Positions 50,604 to 60,467 of a stretch of DNA of 64,000 bases are shown one piece after another. The translations under genes were made by a program, and so were the position numbers. Under the pieces are notes generated by a model. The model was given only the letters and a program-made list of their open reading frames with translations, had not been told where the DNA came from and made no database searches. The stretch is from an uncultured Caldilineaceae bacterium (lineage in GTDB: Bacteria; Chloroflexota; Anaerolineae; Caldilineales; Caldilineaceae): NCBI GenBank assembly GCA_951812725.1, contig OX638330.1:558001-622000 (forward strand). The letters run 5' to 3'. Position 1 is the stretch's first letter; every line of letters begins with the position of its first letter.

Positions 50604-51449
50604 CTACCCTTTGACTGCGCCCGCGGTCAGGCCGCTGATCATGTAGCGCTGCAGGAAGAGGAAGAAGATGAGACCCGGCACAATGATCAATACGGCCATC
50701 GCCATGATGTTGCCCCACACAACCGAACCGGCGATACCGACGAAGAAGTTGATGCCGACAGAGAGCGGGTACTTGGACTGGTCCTTCATCATCGTGAGCG
50801 CGAACATGAACTCCTGCCACGCGATCGTGAAGGCAAAGAGTGCCACAGCCGCAATGCCGGGCGCGGCCACCGGCAGAAAGACGCGGCGGATCGCCCCCAA
50901 GCGACTACAGCCGTCAATCATGGCCGAATCTTCCAGCTCGCGGGGCACAGTGTCGAAGTAGCCCTTAAGCATCCAGGTAGAGAAGGGAAGCGCTGCCATC
51001 GTATAGACGATGATCAGCCCGGCATAGGTATTGACCAGATTGAGCCGGGTCAGCGTGACGAAGAGCGGGATCAGCATCAGTACGCCTGGAAACATCTGGC
51101 CGGCGATCAGCCAGACGCCCAGCGAACGGCGCATGCGAAACTGAAACCGGGAAAGCGCGTAGGCGCCCAGAGTGGTGAGCACGAGCGCGAGCAATGTCGT
51201 GACGGTGGCGATATAGAGGCTGTTGAGAAAGTAGCGTCCGGCCGGTGTCTCGGTGAGCACGTAGTTGTAATTGGCCAGAGTGGGCGCTTTGGGGATTAGT
51301 ACAGGCACTCTGGTAAAGATCTCGGCCCGCGCCTTGAATGAACTGGTCAGCATCCAGAAAAAGGGAAAAGCTGTAAAGGTGCTGATGATGAGCAACCAGG
51401 TATACGCCAACACGTAGCGGCCCAGCCGACGGCGGATGAACAGTTCCAT
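50604..51449 (-). CDS. Carbohydrate ABC transporter permease, MalG type
   Basis: 281 residues, six membrane segments. The EAA loop is EDSAMIDGCSRLGAIRRVFL and the tail LFLQRYMISGLTAGAVKG is MalG-like. Last gene of the second sugar uptake operon. No ATPase gene is adjacent. Confidence 0.92.
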   Translation of the reverse strand: MELFIRRRLGRYVLAYTWLLIISTFTAFPFFWMLTSSFKARAEIFTRVPVLIPKAPTLANYNYVLTETPAGRYFLNSLYIATVTTLLALVLTTLGAYALSRFQFRMRRSLGVWLIAGQMFPGVLMLIPLFVTLTRLNLVNTYAGLIIVYTMAALPFSTWMLKGYFDTVPRELEDSAMIDGCSRLGAIRRVFLPVAAPGIAAVALFAFTIAWQEFMFALTMMKDQSKYPLSVGINFFVGIAGSVVWGNIMAMAVLIIVPGLIFFLFLQRYMISGLTAGAVKG

Positions 51450-51460
51450 GCGAATCTCTC

Positions 51461-52405
51461 CTATTCCACGTCTTCCAGGACTTGCCGCGTGTATAACGTG
51501 ATGGGCAGGAGCAGCAATATCAGCATTACCACGCCGACAGCCGAAGCATACCCTATCTTAAAGAAGCGAAATGCGTTCAGGTAGGACATAATCGACAGCA
51601 GCATCGTTGTGTCTCCGGGGCCGCCCCCTGTCAGTACGTAGACGCTGTCAAAATGATTGAAAGCCCAAATTGTGGTCAACAGGATGGCGATCTTGCCCAC
51701 GCGATTGAGGAGTGGGAGTGTAACCCAGCGGAAACGTCCCAAGACGCCGGCGCCGTCGATCGCGGCCGCCTCGTAGAGTTCCTCTGGCACCGTCTGCAGC
51801 CCGGCAAGCAGCATCACCACCGAAAAGGGCAGAAGCTTCCAGATAGCCACAATCATCGTAGCGATCAGGGCAGTATTCTTGTCTCCCAGCCAGCCGATAT
51901 TACGTTCGATCAGTCCAATCTCCATTAACATATAGTTCAACATACCGAAATGCGGGTCGAAAATCCAACGCCACGCCAGCGCGGCAACGACGGCAGGGCA
52001 TACCCATGGTATCAGGGCCAGACCCCTGAACAGACCTCGGAGAGGGATATTTTCGTTAAGTGCGATCGAAGTAAACAGACCCAACACATAGGATATGGCC
52101 ACGATGCCAACGGTCCAGATGATATTGTTTGTCAGCGCCCCCCAGAATAGCGTGTCGTTCGTCGTCAACTCGACGAAATTGAAGACGCCTACCAGAGTTG
52201 TATCTTTGTTGTAGAGATTATACTGGGTGAAGGCGAGATAGATCCCCCGCAAGAGCGGGTACACCGTCAACAGCAATAGTGGAATGACGGTTGGCAGCAG
52301 GTAATAATAGGGAGTGATGTGGCGGTTGCTCAGGCGGCGCGAAAGGCGTTCAAGTCCTTCGGGCAAGGGAACGGACAACGATTTCGTAGACACATTTGCC
52401 TCCAA
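51461..52405 (-). CDS. Carbohydrate ABC transporter permease, MalF type
   Basis: 314 residues with six membrane segments starting near residue 35 (YYYLLPTVIPLLLLTVYPLL). The EAA loop is EAAAIDGAGVLGRFRWVTLP. It sits 11 bases before the MalG-type gene. Upstream, two hairpins and a gap of about 345 bases separate it from its binding-protein gene. Confidence 0.92.
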   Translation of the reverse strand: MEANVSTKSLSVPLPEGLERLSRRLSNRHITPYYYLLPTVIPLLLLTVYPLLRGIYLAFTQYNLYNKDTTLVGVFNFVELTTNDTLFWGALTNNIIWTVGIVAISYVLGLFTSIALNENIPLRGLFRGLALIPWVCPAVVAALAWRWIFDPHFGMLNYMLMEIGLIERNIGWLGDKNTALIATMIVAIWKLLPFSVVMLLAGLQTVPEELYEAAAIDGAGVLGRFRWVTLPLLNRVGKIAILLTTIWAFNHFDSVYVLTGGGPGDTTMLLSIMSYLNAFRFFKIGYASAVGVVMLILLLLPITLYTRQVLEDVE

Positions 52406-52550
52406 CCGGACTTGAATGACCCCCGGTCAAGCGACGAGAGCGGTCACTGTCAGAGAGGGCGACCCAGGAAATGCGGCAGGACAGAGTCGACTCTGGCCCA
52501 TATTGGTGCTTTCACCATGAAACTGCGAAAGCCATCAACATCAGTTCAAA

Positions 52551-52616
52551 ACAGTAGACAGGGGTTTCCCCTGTCTACTGTGCATCCTGGGCCCTGTCCT
52601 CCAAATGGGACAGGGC
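52551..52616 (-). promoter_or_regulatory. Two hairpins between binding protein and permease
   Basis: Hairpin 1: ACAGTAGACAGGGG / CCCCTGTCTACTGT, a perfect 14-bp stem with a TTT loop (52551-52581). Hairpin 2: GCCCTGTCC / GGACAGGGC, a 9-bp stem with an 8-base loop (52591-52616). No T run follows on the minus strand. The position matches the hairpin at 30444 in the other ABC operon. Confidence 0.75.
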
Positions 52617-52749
52617 TTAGGACATTGTGAAACGTATCTTACAGTGCAGCGCCGAAAAAAGAAGATATCCGGCAGGACTAGTAGGGATTGGAAAACTGCA
52701 GCCCGCGTGGGTGCCGGTTGCAATTCACTTCTGATCCCCTTACGGTGCC

Positions 52750-54081
52750 CTAGACCTGATACTCCTGCAGCAATTTGGTACCTTCGACCTCTAGCAGATC
52801 GATTAAATCGTCCAACGAGAGGTCATTCTGCAGGTATTTCTGGATGTTTGGTCCTAACAGACGGTCATCGAACTCGGCCCAGGCTGGATGTTTGGGATAG
52901 CCGACACCGTGCTCTACTTCACGCAGAGCTACGTCCCAGGAATGCTCTGTCGTGGTGAAGCGTGGATCCTCCATGGCTTTCACACTTGTCGGGAACAGCC
53001 AGTCGCCGTAGGCAATAGCCGAAGAGTTCTCGTCGTTGGAGAGCCACTCGATGACTTCCCAAGCGGCATCGACCGTACCCCTTTCAACCGCGTCCGTGGC
53101 AAGGGACCAGGTCTGCGGTTCGCTGCTATTTGCGTGGCGCTTGTAATGGGGAAGCGGGACCATATGCCATTCGAATTCCGGTTCGGCCTCTATCACGATG
53201 CGCCGGGCCCAACAGCCGGTCTGGCGCATCGTATAGATGCCCAGTCCGAACGCCTCCAGCGTGTCGGAGCCGCCGAAACTTTCCTGCGACAGGATTTCAT
53301 CCACCCAAAGCATGTCATGCCACAGCTGGAGGGCTTCACGCGCGGGCTGCACGTCGATCTCCCAGCTCTGCCCCAGGCCACCCATTACCTCGGCGCCGGT
53401 CTGCCACATCCAGGCGATGATGTCCTCGGTCGTCTGCGTCGCAGTAAGGTTTGCGGCCAGGCCGAAATAGTCCGGCGGGTCGGTAAGTTTCTGGGCGGCG
53501 GGAATAAACTCGTCCCAGGTCCAGCCATCGAGGGGAAGTTCGATGCCTGCTTCATTGAACCGATCGGCGTTCACATACATCGTCCCGACTTCCCAACACC
53601 AGGGCACGCTGAAGATTCTGTTGTCCAACGGGGAGATGGCGGCATCGAGAGCCTTGGCGTGCGTCGTCTCCACCAATCCTGAGTTATTTATCAGTTCTGT
53701 CAGGTCAAGGTAGCCGCCCTGCGTGCCGTACTCGTTTGCCCATGCTGTGATACCGTGGACGATCTCAGGCGTCACCCCGCCGGCAATCGAGGTCGTCAGG
53801 TAATCACGCGCCTGGCCCCAACCACCCTGAATGTATTCGGCTGTAATCCGACTACCGTTTTCTGCGTTCCAACCGTCGATCGCAGCTTGCGCGGCTTCGA
53901 CCGCGCCCGGCTGCCATACGAGGGTGTAGAACTGCACAGTCTGAGGTTCAGCCCCGCCTTCCATGTCACCGGCACCCTCTTGCGGCGCAACCGGTGCCGC
54001 GCAGGCGGCGAGAGCAACACCTGCGGCGGACAGGCCAGCCATCTGCAGGAAATTCCGACGGCTCAATCTTGGTTCGTTCAC
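52750..54081 (-). CDS. Sugar ABC transporter substrate-binding lipoprotein
   Basis: 443 residues from the GTG at 54081, chosen because GGAGG lies seven bases before it; an ATG 42 bases upstream has no such site. The Tat motif LSRRNFLQMAG and lipobox ALAAC mark lipoprotein export. The mature part is a family-1 binding protein (TVQFYTLVWQPGAVEAAQAA, VPWCWEVGTMYVNADRFNEA, WLFPTSVKAMEDP). First gene of operon 2. Ligand unknown. Confidence 0.9.
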   Translation of the reverse strand: MNEPRLSRRNFLQMAGLSAAGVALAACAAPVAPQEGAGDMEGGAEPQTVQFYTLVWQPGAVEAAQAAIDGWNAENGSRITAEYIQGGWGQARDYLTTSIAGGVTPEIVHGITAWANEYGTQGGYLDLTELINNSGLVETTHAKALDAAISPLDNRIFSVPWCWEVGTMYVNADRFNEAGIELPLDGWTWDEFIPAAQKLTDPPDYFGLAANLTATQTTEDIIAWMWQTGAEVMGGLGQSWEIDVQPAREALQLWHDMLWVDEILSQESFGGSDTLEAFGLGIYTMRQTGCWARRIVIEAEPEFEWHMVPLPHYKRHANSSEPQTWSLATDAVERGTVDAAWEVIEWLSNDENSSAIAYGDWLFPTSVKAMEDPRFTTTEHSWDVALREVEHGVGYPKHPAWAEFDDRLLGPNIQKYLQNDLSLDDLIDLLEVEGTKLLQEYQV

Positions 54082-54213
54082 AATCGACCTCCTCTGGTCA
54101 TTTTGGGGTACTTTGCCATGCAATACCCGGCGGAAAATGATGAAATATGTCGGACCTGTAGCTTTGTGGAGGACTTACCGCTTGAAGTTGGAAATGCGAT
54201 AATTTGGAATGGG

Positions 54214-54243
54214 AGTATAGTTGGCAAAGTCTTGTTTGTCAAC
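54214..54243 (-). promoter_or_regulatory. Promoter with overlapping operator for ABC operon 2
   Basis: On the minus strand, TTGACA (54237-54242) and TATACT (54214-54219) are 17 bases apart, an ideal sigma70 spacing. The 9-base inverted repeat GTTGACAAA / TTTGCCAAC (one mismatch) covers the -35 and spacer, where a repressor would block polymerase. Transcription would start near 54206, giving a leader of about 125 bases. Confidence 0.72.
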
Positions 54244-54486
54244 ACGTTTTTGAGTATTATCTGCTGAGTTCAACGGAGGCTTTTTCGTCCCAGCCGGGAC
54301 ACGCGTCCAGCCCCCAAACACCACCTCTTCCAGGGCCGCTCCCTTCCCTCACCAAACGAACACAATTCGGGCCGGTATCAGGCAACTTCAGGGCGATTGG
54401 ACACTGTGCAGAATACCATTTATCATGCCAACGGAAAAGAGAATCAAAACCCACTGCTTGCGAGCACACCCAACACTGATAATCTG

Positions 54487-55491
54487 ATGAGATCTGTAAT
54501 CTGCGTTCATGAACGTTTTGACGCCGACTGGCCATTTGCTGCCGACTACTGGCAGGAGCGCTGGAAGAGCGAGGGCTGCGAACTCTACCGCACCGAAGAG
54601 CCGGACGCACTTGCGCCGCAGCTCGTGCCGAATCCTGCCTCGGTGCAGCGCCTTGTGCTGCTCGGCCTCCCCGCGGGCAGCGACGACCTTGCACCCTTTA
54701 CCGCGCTTGAAGAGTGCTTTCACAGCGCCTACCGCGTCGTGGCAAAATCCGGACTCGATGAGGCGGCCGCCCGCGGCGTACATGTGGTGCCGAACCGGCA
54801 CGAGCTATTCTGGGGCCAATCCGTGTCCGAGTACGGCCTGGCCCTTACCCTTGGCGGGCTGCGTCGTATACCCCAGCTTTACGACGCCATGAAACAGAGC
54901 CACGGGCCCTGGAAATACAGACCGGAGGTAGGCCGGCCGGGGCAACGGGGCGGCCAGTTTGGCGATGATTCGCGCTTTAGCAGCGGCACGCTTGGGGGCA
55001 AACGGGTGCGCGTGGTCGGCGCCGGCAATATTGGGGCTCGCTACGCCTCCTTCTGCGTAGCCATTGGCGCAGATGTTGCCATCTGGGACCCTTTTGCGCC
55101 CGATGCCACCTTTGCCGCCAGCGGCGCAACCCGCTGTTTTCATCTGTCGGAACTGGTGAAAGATGCTGAAGTTTTTGTGCCGATGCTGCCTTTGAAGGAA
55201 GATACGCGCGGGTTGATCGGGAAGGAATTCATCGAAGCCTTGCCGCACGGCTGCCTGGTCGTACAGGTGACTCGGGCTCTCATCTGCGATACCGAAGCGC
55301 TCTATCGCCGCGTCCTGAATGATGAGCTGGCCCTGGCCGCCGACGTCTTTGACATCGAGCCGGTCCCGCTGGACTCCCCTCTGCTCGGGCGTCACAACGT
55401 CGTCCACACGCCGCACAACGCCGGCCGCACGATCGACGCCAACCGCGCCTGGGTGGACGATAAGGTCGCCCGTTTCAAACCACGCCCATAG
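54487..55491 (+). CDS. D-isomer-specific 2-hydroxyacid dehydrogenase
   Basis: About 334 residues from the ATG at 54487. The NAD-binding loop VRVVGAGNIGARYASF lies in the second half, followed by the D-2-hydroxyacid dehydrogenase pattern (LPHGCLVVQVTRALICDTEA, LAADVFDIEP) and the catalytic-type His in NVVHTPHNAGRT. The Arg near the active site sits in VTRALI, where most relatives have VNVARG or VNTARG, so the motif is slightly unusual. First gene of the rightward catabolic cluster. Confidence 0.83.
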   Translation: MRSVICVHERFDADWPFAADYWQERWKSEGCELYRTEEPDALAPQLVPNPASVQRLVLLGLPAGSDDLAPFTALEECFHSAYRVVAKSGLDEAAARGVHVVPNRHELFWGQSVSEYGLALTLGGLRRIPQLYDAMKQSHGPWKYRPEVGRPGQRGGQFGDDSRFSSGTLGGKRVRVVGAGNIGARYASFCVAIGADVAIWDPFAPDATFAASGATRCFHLSELVKDAEVFVPMLPLKEDTRGLIGKEFIEALPHGCLVVQVTRALICDTEALYRRVLNDELALAADVFDIEPVPLDSPLLGRHNVVHTPHNAGRTIDANRAWVDDKVARFKPRP

Positions 55492-55530
55492 TATATTGAC
55501 GGCCTGTTGTGGCCGCGGACGGGAGGAAAG

Positions 55531-57693
55531 ATGAAACCACTCGAATCGGAACGCCTTACCTCATTTGCGGGTAACCTTAAGAACGATTTCTCGGCGCAAA
55601 TTGGGCGCGGCCCGGAAGAGACCGCCGGGCTGGACCGGATGCGCAATGCGCTGCGCGATTCCCTCAACTTGGAAATCCATTCCCGTGAGGGCATCGAATG
55701 GTACCGAAGCGCCTACACTGAAGCCTTTCTCTTCATGTACGATATGTCCTTCTACGACCGAGAGTCCGGTCGTTACCGTATTGACGAAGTCCTCGACGAC
55801 GGCGAGCGTGAGTTCGGCGGTTACGACATCATTCTGCTGTGGCAGTCTTATCCCCGGCTCGGCATCGATGACCGCAACCAGATCGATTACTACCGCGACA
55901 TGCCGGGCGGCCTTGAGGGGCTGCGCGAGGTGGTTGACCGCGCCCACGCGCGCGGCGTGCGCGTCTTCGTCAACTATAACCCGTGGGACATCGGCACGCG
56001 CCGCGAGCCGGGCGCGCCGCCCTATACCGATGCCAGGGGATATCGCGGCAGGTTCCCCGACACCAACGCGCCCGCAGTAGCCGACGCCGAAGCGCTCGGT
56101 GCCGTGATCAAGGAGATCGGCGCGGACGGCGTCTTCCTGGACACGATGGCCTCGGACGACCCGGGATTCCTGGCGCCAATGGAGCGGGCCAACGCCAACA
56201 TTGTGTTCAACCCGGAGTCGGTGCCCCCCACAGAGGCCCTCTCCTCGATTGCGGGCAGCTGGCTGCAGCGCAACACGGTTGTCCCTCCTGACCTTTTGAC
56301 CATCCGCTGGCTGGAGCCGCGCTTTTCTTTTCGCGCCATAGACCGCAACGCCGACGAACACAGCGATATCATCCAGAAGGCATTTTTCCACGGTTGCGGC
56401 CAGGTCGTGTGGGAGAATATATTCGGCTGGTGGAACCCCTGGAATGAAGAAGATCGAGCACTGCTGCGCCGCTGCGTCCGGCTGCTGCGCCGGTTCTCCA
56501 GCGCATTCCAGGACCGGGACTGGCAGCCCTATGTCGCCACGGAAGTGGATGGCGTTTACGCACATCTCTGGCACAGCGGTGATACGATCCTGCATACCTT
56601 GATAAACGATACGGGGGGTCCGGTCGACGGCCCGCTGTTGCGTGCGCCCGCGGCCGCGCCTGACGGCCGCCCTATGCGCCATTACGACCTTTGGAATGGA
56701 ACAGAAATCGAATCCGATCCGCTAAGTGACGCGCATCTGCTTTCGCTTTCCATGGCTAGCGGCGCGGCGGGATGTATCGTTTCGGCTCCTGAGGGCATGG
56801 ACGTCGACCTACGATCCGGGTTGCAGGAACCGGATAAGGAAGGATCTGAGGGTATTGACCGCAGGCGCGTCGGTCTTGCCGACCTGACTCTACGTCCGGT
56901 TGGGCAGTCGCGCCCGGTCGCGGCTGGTGAGGAACCCGATGGGATGTGCCAGGTTCCCGCGGGCCCCTTCATATTCGGTGTGCGTCACAACAATCGCACC
57001 GCGATGGAAGGCGCATGCTACGGTAAAATGGACCAGCTCTGGGACAAGTACCACCCCAGGGAGTTCATCGACCTGCAAGAATACTGGATCGATCGAACCG
57101 AGGTCACGAACGCCTCTTATCACGCATTTCTCGAACAGACTCGTTACCTGCCGCGGGATCTCACCAATTTCCTGCGCCACTGGCACAAGCCGGCCGGCAG
57201 TGAACAAGAGCCCTGGACCTGGAGCCCGCCGGCCGGCAAAGAGCGGCATCCCGTAATCTGGGTGGACCTGGACGATGCCCGCGCTTACGCCAACTGGGCA
57301 GGCAAGCGTTTGCCTCTGGAAGAGGAGTGGCAGAAGGCCGCTGGCTTTGCCGTCTGGCCCTGGGGTGACGGTTTCGACCCAGCCCTTTGCAATAGCGGCA
57401 GCGACGACACGACCCCGGTCGACCAGTTCCCAGGAAGCGCCAGCCACGTCGGCTGCCTCGACATGGCCGGCAACGTCTGGGAATGGACCGAAAGCGAACG
57501 CGACGACGGCCACACGCGCTACGCCATCATTCGCGGCGGCAGCTACCTGAAGGTAGAAGGCAGCATCTGGTACAACGCCAGCGGCGCGCAGCCCAACGAC
57601 TGCCACGAGAAAATACTGCTGATGTACCCGGGATTGGACCGCTGCGGCACGGTCGGCTTCCGCTGTGTCAAGGACGTCGCCCCTTCCGAATAG
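55531..57693 (+). CDS. Fusion of TIM-barrel glycosidase-like and FGE/sulfatase-modifying-like domains
   Basis: 720 residues from the ATG at 55531 (GGGAGGAAAG upstream). Residues about 1-380 look like a glycoside-hydrolase TIM barrel: YDIILLWQSYPRLGID, RGVRVFVNYNPWDIG, GADGVFLDTMASDD. Residues about 480-715 are an FGE-sulfatase domain: MCQVPAGPFIFGV, YWIDRTEVTNASYHAFLEQT, MAGNVWEWTESE, IIRGGSYLKVEGS and GTVGFRCVKD. The active-site cysteines of true formylglycine-generating enzymes are not at the usual places, so the second domain may bind or modify sugars instead. Confidence 0.75.
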   Translation: MKPLESERLTSFAGNLKNDFSAQIGRGPEETAGLDRMRNALRDSLNLEIHSREGIEWYRSAYTEAFLFMYDMSFYDRESGRYRIDEVLDDGEREFGGYDIILLWQSYPRLGIDDRNQIDYYRDMPGGLEGLREVVDRAHARGVRVFVNYNPWDIGTRREPGAPPYTDARGYRGRFPDTNAPAVADAEALGAVIKEIGADGVFLDTMASDDPGFLAPMERANANIVFNPESVPPTEALSSIAGSWLQRNTVVPPDLLTIRWLEPRFSFRAIDRNADEHSDIIQKAFFHGCGQVVWENIFGWWNPWNEEDRALLRRCVRLLRRFSSAFQDRDWQPYVATEVDGVYAHLWHSGDTILHTLINDTGGPVDGPLLRAPAAAPDGRPMRHYDLWNGTEIESDPLSDAHLLSLSMASGAAGCIVSAPEGMDVDLRSGLQEPDKEGSEGIDRRRVGLADLTLRPVGQSRPVAAGEEPDGMCQVPAGPFIFGVRHNNRTAMEGACYGKMDQLWDKYHPREFIDLQEYWIDRTEVTNASYHAFLEQTRYLPRDLTNFLRHWHKPAGSEQEPWTWSPPAGKERHPVIWVDLDDARAYANWAGKRLPLEEEWQKAAGFAVWPWGDGFDPALCNSGSDDTTPVDQFPGSASHVGCLDMAGNVWEWTESERDDGHTRYAIIRGGSYLKVEGSIWYNASGAQPNDCHEKILLMYPGLDRCGTVGFRCVKDVAPSE

Positions 57694-57755
57694 AATGAGA
57701 AGCGAAGACAGAACGCAAGGCGGCTCGCCGTTCCCAAACCAGTTAAGGAGCGAAA

Positions 57756-58625
57756 ATGACGACCGACCTGACACCCGAAGCGCGCATGGCGCAGCTCAAG
57801 CAGAATGGCTTTTGTGTCATCGAAAACGTAGCCGATGCGTGGCTCATGGACAGGACGCGGGCCTGCGTAGACAAGGCCCTGGCCGAAGTTGACCCCGAAC
57901 GGCTGGCCAAAACCAAGTCTCCCGGCAGCCTGATCGACTCCAACAACTACCCTGAGCTGGCTGATCTGATAGGCAACCCCAAAGCGCTCGCCGAGCTCGA
58001 CCGCATGGGCGTGAAGGACATAAAGTTCTGGAAAGCGGTGATCATCAGTAAGCCGCCGGGCGGGCCCCGGCTCTACTGGCACCAGGACTGCCTGATGTGG
58101 CAAGACCCGCGCGCCTACAGTGACAGACCGCCCATGATCTTCCTCATGTACTACATGGAGGACACCACACGCCACAACGGCTGCCTGCGCCTGCTCCCCG
58201 GCACACACCGCCGCCGCCACATCCTCCACGACATGGGCGAGGCGCACACCAGAGAGATCAACCGCATCGACGACCCCGACGACCCCCGTTTTCGCGACTA
58301 CCCCGGCGAGGTCGACGTGCCGGTCAATGCCGGCGATGTAGTGGTCGGGGACGCGCGCATGTTCCACTCCGCGCACACCAACCATTCAAACGATAAACGG
58401 ACAGTAATCACAATTTGGTTTCACCCCTTCTTCTCCGACCTGCTGGAGCCGACACAGAGCTGGATCCACGACTACATGCACAGGCAGCACGCCAACTGGC
58501 CGCCGGAGGCCCTCGCCAAAATCGAGCCGCTCATTCCCGACTATCGCGGCGGGGTCGCGCCGATGGAGCAAGATCGGACGCCGGACGAGCGCTTGCGCTG
58601 GCCCGAAGCGGTGGCCGCTGGCTAG
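57756..58625 (+). CDS. Phytanoyl-CoA dioxygenase family protein (PhyH)
   Basis: 289 residues with the intact metal motif YWHQD (His109, Asp111), a distal His in FHSAHTNHSNDKR, and the Arg of the 2-oxoglutarate site in the same segment. GCLRLLPGTHRRRH is the conserved strand after the first half. Predicted Fe(II)/2-oxoglutarate oxygenase. It lies between the GH/FGE fusion and the epimerase triplication, all rightward, so it probably acts in the same pathway. Confidence 0.9.
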   Translation: MTTDLTPEARMAQLKQNGFCVIENVADAWLMDRTRACVDKALAEVDPERLAKTKSPGSLIDSNNYPELADLIGNPKALAELDRMGVKDIKFWKAVIISKPPGGPRLYWHQDCLMWQDPRAYSDRPPMIFLMYYMEDTTRHNGCLRLLPGTHRRRHILHDMGEAHTREINRIDDPDDPRFRDYPGEVDVPVNAGDVVVGDARMFHSAHTNHSNDKRTVITIWFHPFFSDLLEPTQSWIHDYMHRQHANWPPEALAKIEPLIPDYRGGVAPMEQDRTPDERLRWPEAVAAG

Positions 58626-58728
58626 TCGCATTTTAGCGGATTTGAGGGAATGGACCACCGGTACTCACCGTTGACATCGCGCTGATTGCAGAAATGTAGT
58701 TTTCCAAACTCCCCAGCAGGAGACAAAG

Positions 58729-59520
58729 ATGAAGATCCTTATCACCGGCATCACCGGCAAGATTGGCCGCTACCTGGCGCCAATTCTGGCCCGCGACCAC
58801 GAGGTTCATGGAATTGACATTCTCCCCTCGGACTGGCCCAATGCCACCCAGGCCGACCTCTGCGATCGCGACGCGTTGCCGCCCGTCTTCGAAGGCGTGG
58901 ACGTCGTCATCCATATGGCTGCCGACCCCCGCCATGAAGTCGAAATCGGCTGGGATGAACTGACCAACCCCAACCTGATAGCCACCGCCAGAATGTACGA
59001 CGCCGCGCACGACGCCGGTGTGCGCCGCGTCATCTTCGCCAGTTCCATGCACGTCATGGGCGCCTATGAGTGGGACGAGCCGTACCTCTCTATCCTTTCC
59101 GGGCGCTACGACGGCCTGGACCCGGCCTCGATCCCTCTCGTCAAAGGCGATGATCCAGGCAGGCCCGACAGCCGCTACGGCGCCACCAAGATCTTCGGCG
59201 AATCGTTGGGCCGCTACTACACCGAGGGCGGGAACATCGACCGCCCCGACCAGCGTCCGATGGAGGTCATCTGCGTCCGTCTTGGCACGCTGCCGGCCTA
59301 CGATCGTCCCGGCCGCGACTATCGCTCGCTGGTGAGCTGGTTCAGCTATCGCGATGCCGGCGGCTTTTTCCAGGCCTGCGTTGAACGCCCCAACATAAAA
59401 TACGAAATCATCTATGGCGCGTCCAACAACAAGTGGAAGATTTACGACACGCCCTACGCCTGGGAGCTGCTGGATTTCATGCCCGTCGACAGGGCCGAAG
59501 ACCACTGGCGCAAGGAGTAA
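58729..59520 (+). CDS. NAD-dependent epimerase/dehydratase, triplicate copy 1
   Basis: 263 residues. Rossmann loop ITGITGKIGRYLA, catalytic YGATK and an upstream Ser in IFASSMHVM define an extended SDR. ILPSDWPNATQADLCDRDAL and HMAADPRHEVEIGWDELTNP are shared with the copies at 60584 and 62672, all exactly 263 residues. Acts on a sugar or sugar nucleotide; the substrate is unknown. Followed after 50 bases by its NHL partner. Confidence 0.9.
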   Translation: MKILITGITGKIGRYLAPILARDHEVHGIDILPSDWPNATQADLCDRDALPPVFEGVDVVIHMAADPRHEVEIGWDELTNPNLIATARMYDAAHDAGVRRVIFASSMHVMGAYEWDEPYLSILSGRYDGLDPASIPLVKGDDPGRPDSRYGATKIFGESLGRYYTEGGNIDRPDQRPMEVICVRLGTLPAYDRPGRDYRSLVSWFSYRDAGGFFQACVERPNIKYEIIYGASNNKWKIYDTPYAWELLDFMPVDRAEDHWRKE

Positions 59521-59570
59521 CCTACAGCACCTCGCCTACACCGCGGCGCAACATGGGAGGACAACCGATC

Positions 59571-60467
59571 ATGACAGTTGGATATGGCGATTTTCGCTAC
59601 GAACTGGACGATTCCTGGCCGATGCTTCCCGAAGGGTGGTCGCTCGGTTCGGTGCCCGATCTGGCGATCGATTCGCGCGACCGCGTCTTTGTCTTCTGCC
59701 GCCATAAACATCCCGTCGTCGCGTTTGAGGCGGAGACCGGGAAATTTATCACCTCCTGGGGTGAAAACGAGTTCACCGAACCGCACGGCATCTTCATCGA
59801 CGCCGACGATTATGTGTGGGTCACCGACCGCCAGGAGCACGTCGTCACCAAGCACACGCAGCACGGCGAGAAACTGCTCGAGCTGGGCCGCCGCGGCTGG
59901 GCCATGATGACCGTTACGCCCTACGGCACCACCTTGGATCCCCCCTTCAACATGCCGGCCGGCGTGGCCACCGCCCAGGACGGCAGCATCTTCGCGGCCG
60001 ACGGCTACGGCAACCGCCAGGTCCACCGCTTTTCCCCGGAAGGCGAGTTGGAAGTCTCCTGGGGCACCTCCGGCCTGGAGCCGGGCCAGTTTGCGCTGGT
60101 GCATAACATCGGCATCGACACGCAGGGCCGCGTTCTGATCTGCGACCGCGAGGCAAACCGCATTCAGCTCTTCGATCGCGACGGGAACTACATCACGATG
60201 TTTGAAGACGTTCACAGGCCGGGCGACGTGTATTGCAGCCCGGACCAGTACGTCTACGTCGCCGAACAGGGCAGCGCTATGGGCAAGGGACCTCTCCCTT
60301 GCGGCATCTCCATCTTCCACGAATCGGGCGAGTTGGTATGCCGTTTCCGAGGCCCCGAAACCGGCCTGCGCATGCCACACGGCATCTGGTGCGACTCGAA
60401 AGGCAACATCTTCGTGGCCGAACTGGGCGAAGGCGGCAACCGTGCCCGCAAGTTTGTCAAAGTGTGA
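59571..60467 (+). CDS. NHL-repeat beta-propeller protein, triplicate copy 1
   Basis: 298 residues from the ATG at 59571; GGGAGG lies ten bases upstream. NHL-type repeats (DLAIDSRDRVFVFCRHKHPV, EPHGIFIDADDYVWVTDR, NMPAGVATAQDGSIFAADG) make a six-bladed propeller related to peptidylglycine alpha-amidating lyases. No signal peptide is seen, so it is probably cytoplasmic despite the extracellular habits of that family. It pairs with the epimerase at 58729. Confidence 0.85.
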   Translation: MTVGYGDFRYELDDSWPMLPEGWSLGSVPDLAIDSRDRVFVFCRHKHPVVAFEAETGKFITSWGENEFTEPHGIFIDADDYVWVTDRQEHVVTKHTQHGEKLLELGRRGWAMMTVTPYGTTLDPPFNMPAGVATAQDGSIFAADGYGNRQVHRFSPEGELEVSWGTSGLEPGQFALVHNIGIDTQGRVLICDREANRIQLFDRDGNYITMFEDVHRPGDVYCSPDQYVYVAEQGSAMGKGPLPCGISIFHESGELVCRFRGPETGLRMPHGIWCDSKGNIFVAELGEGGNRARKFVKV

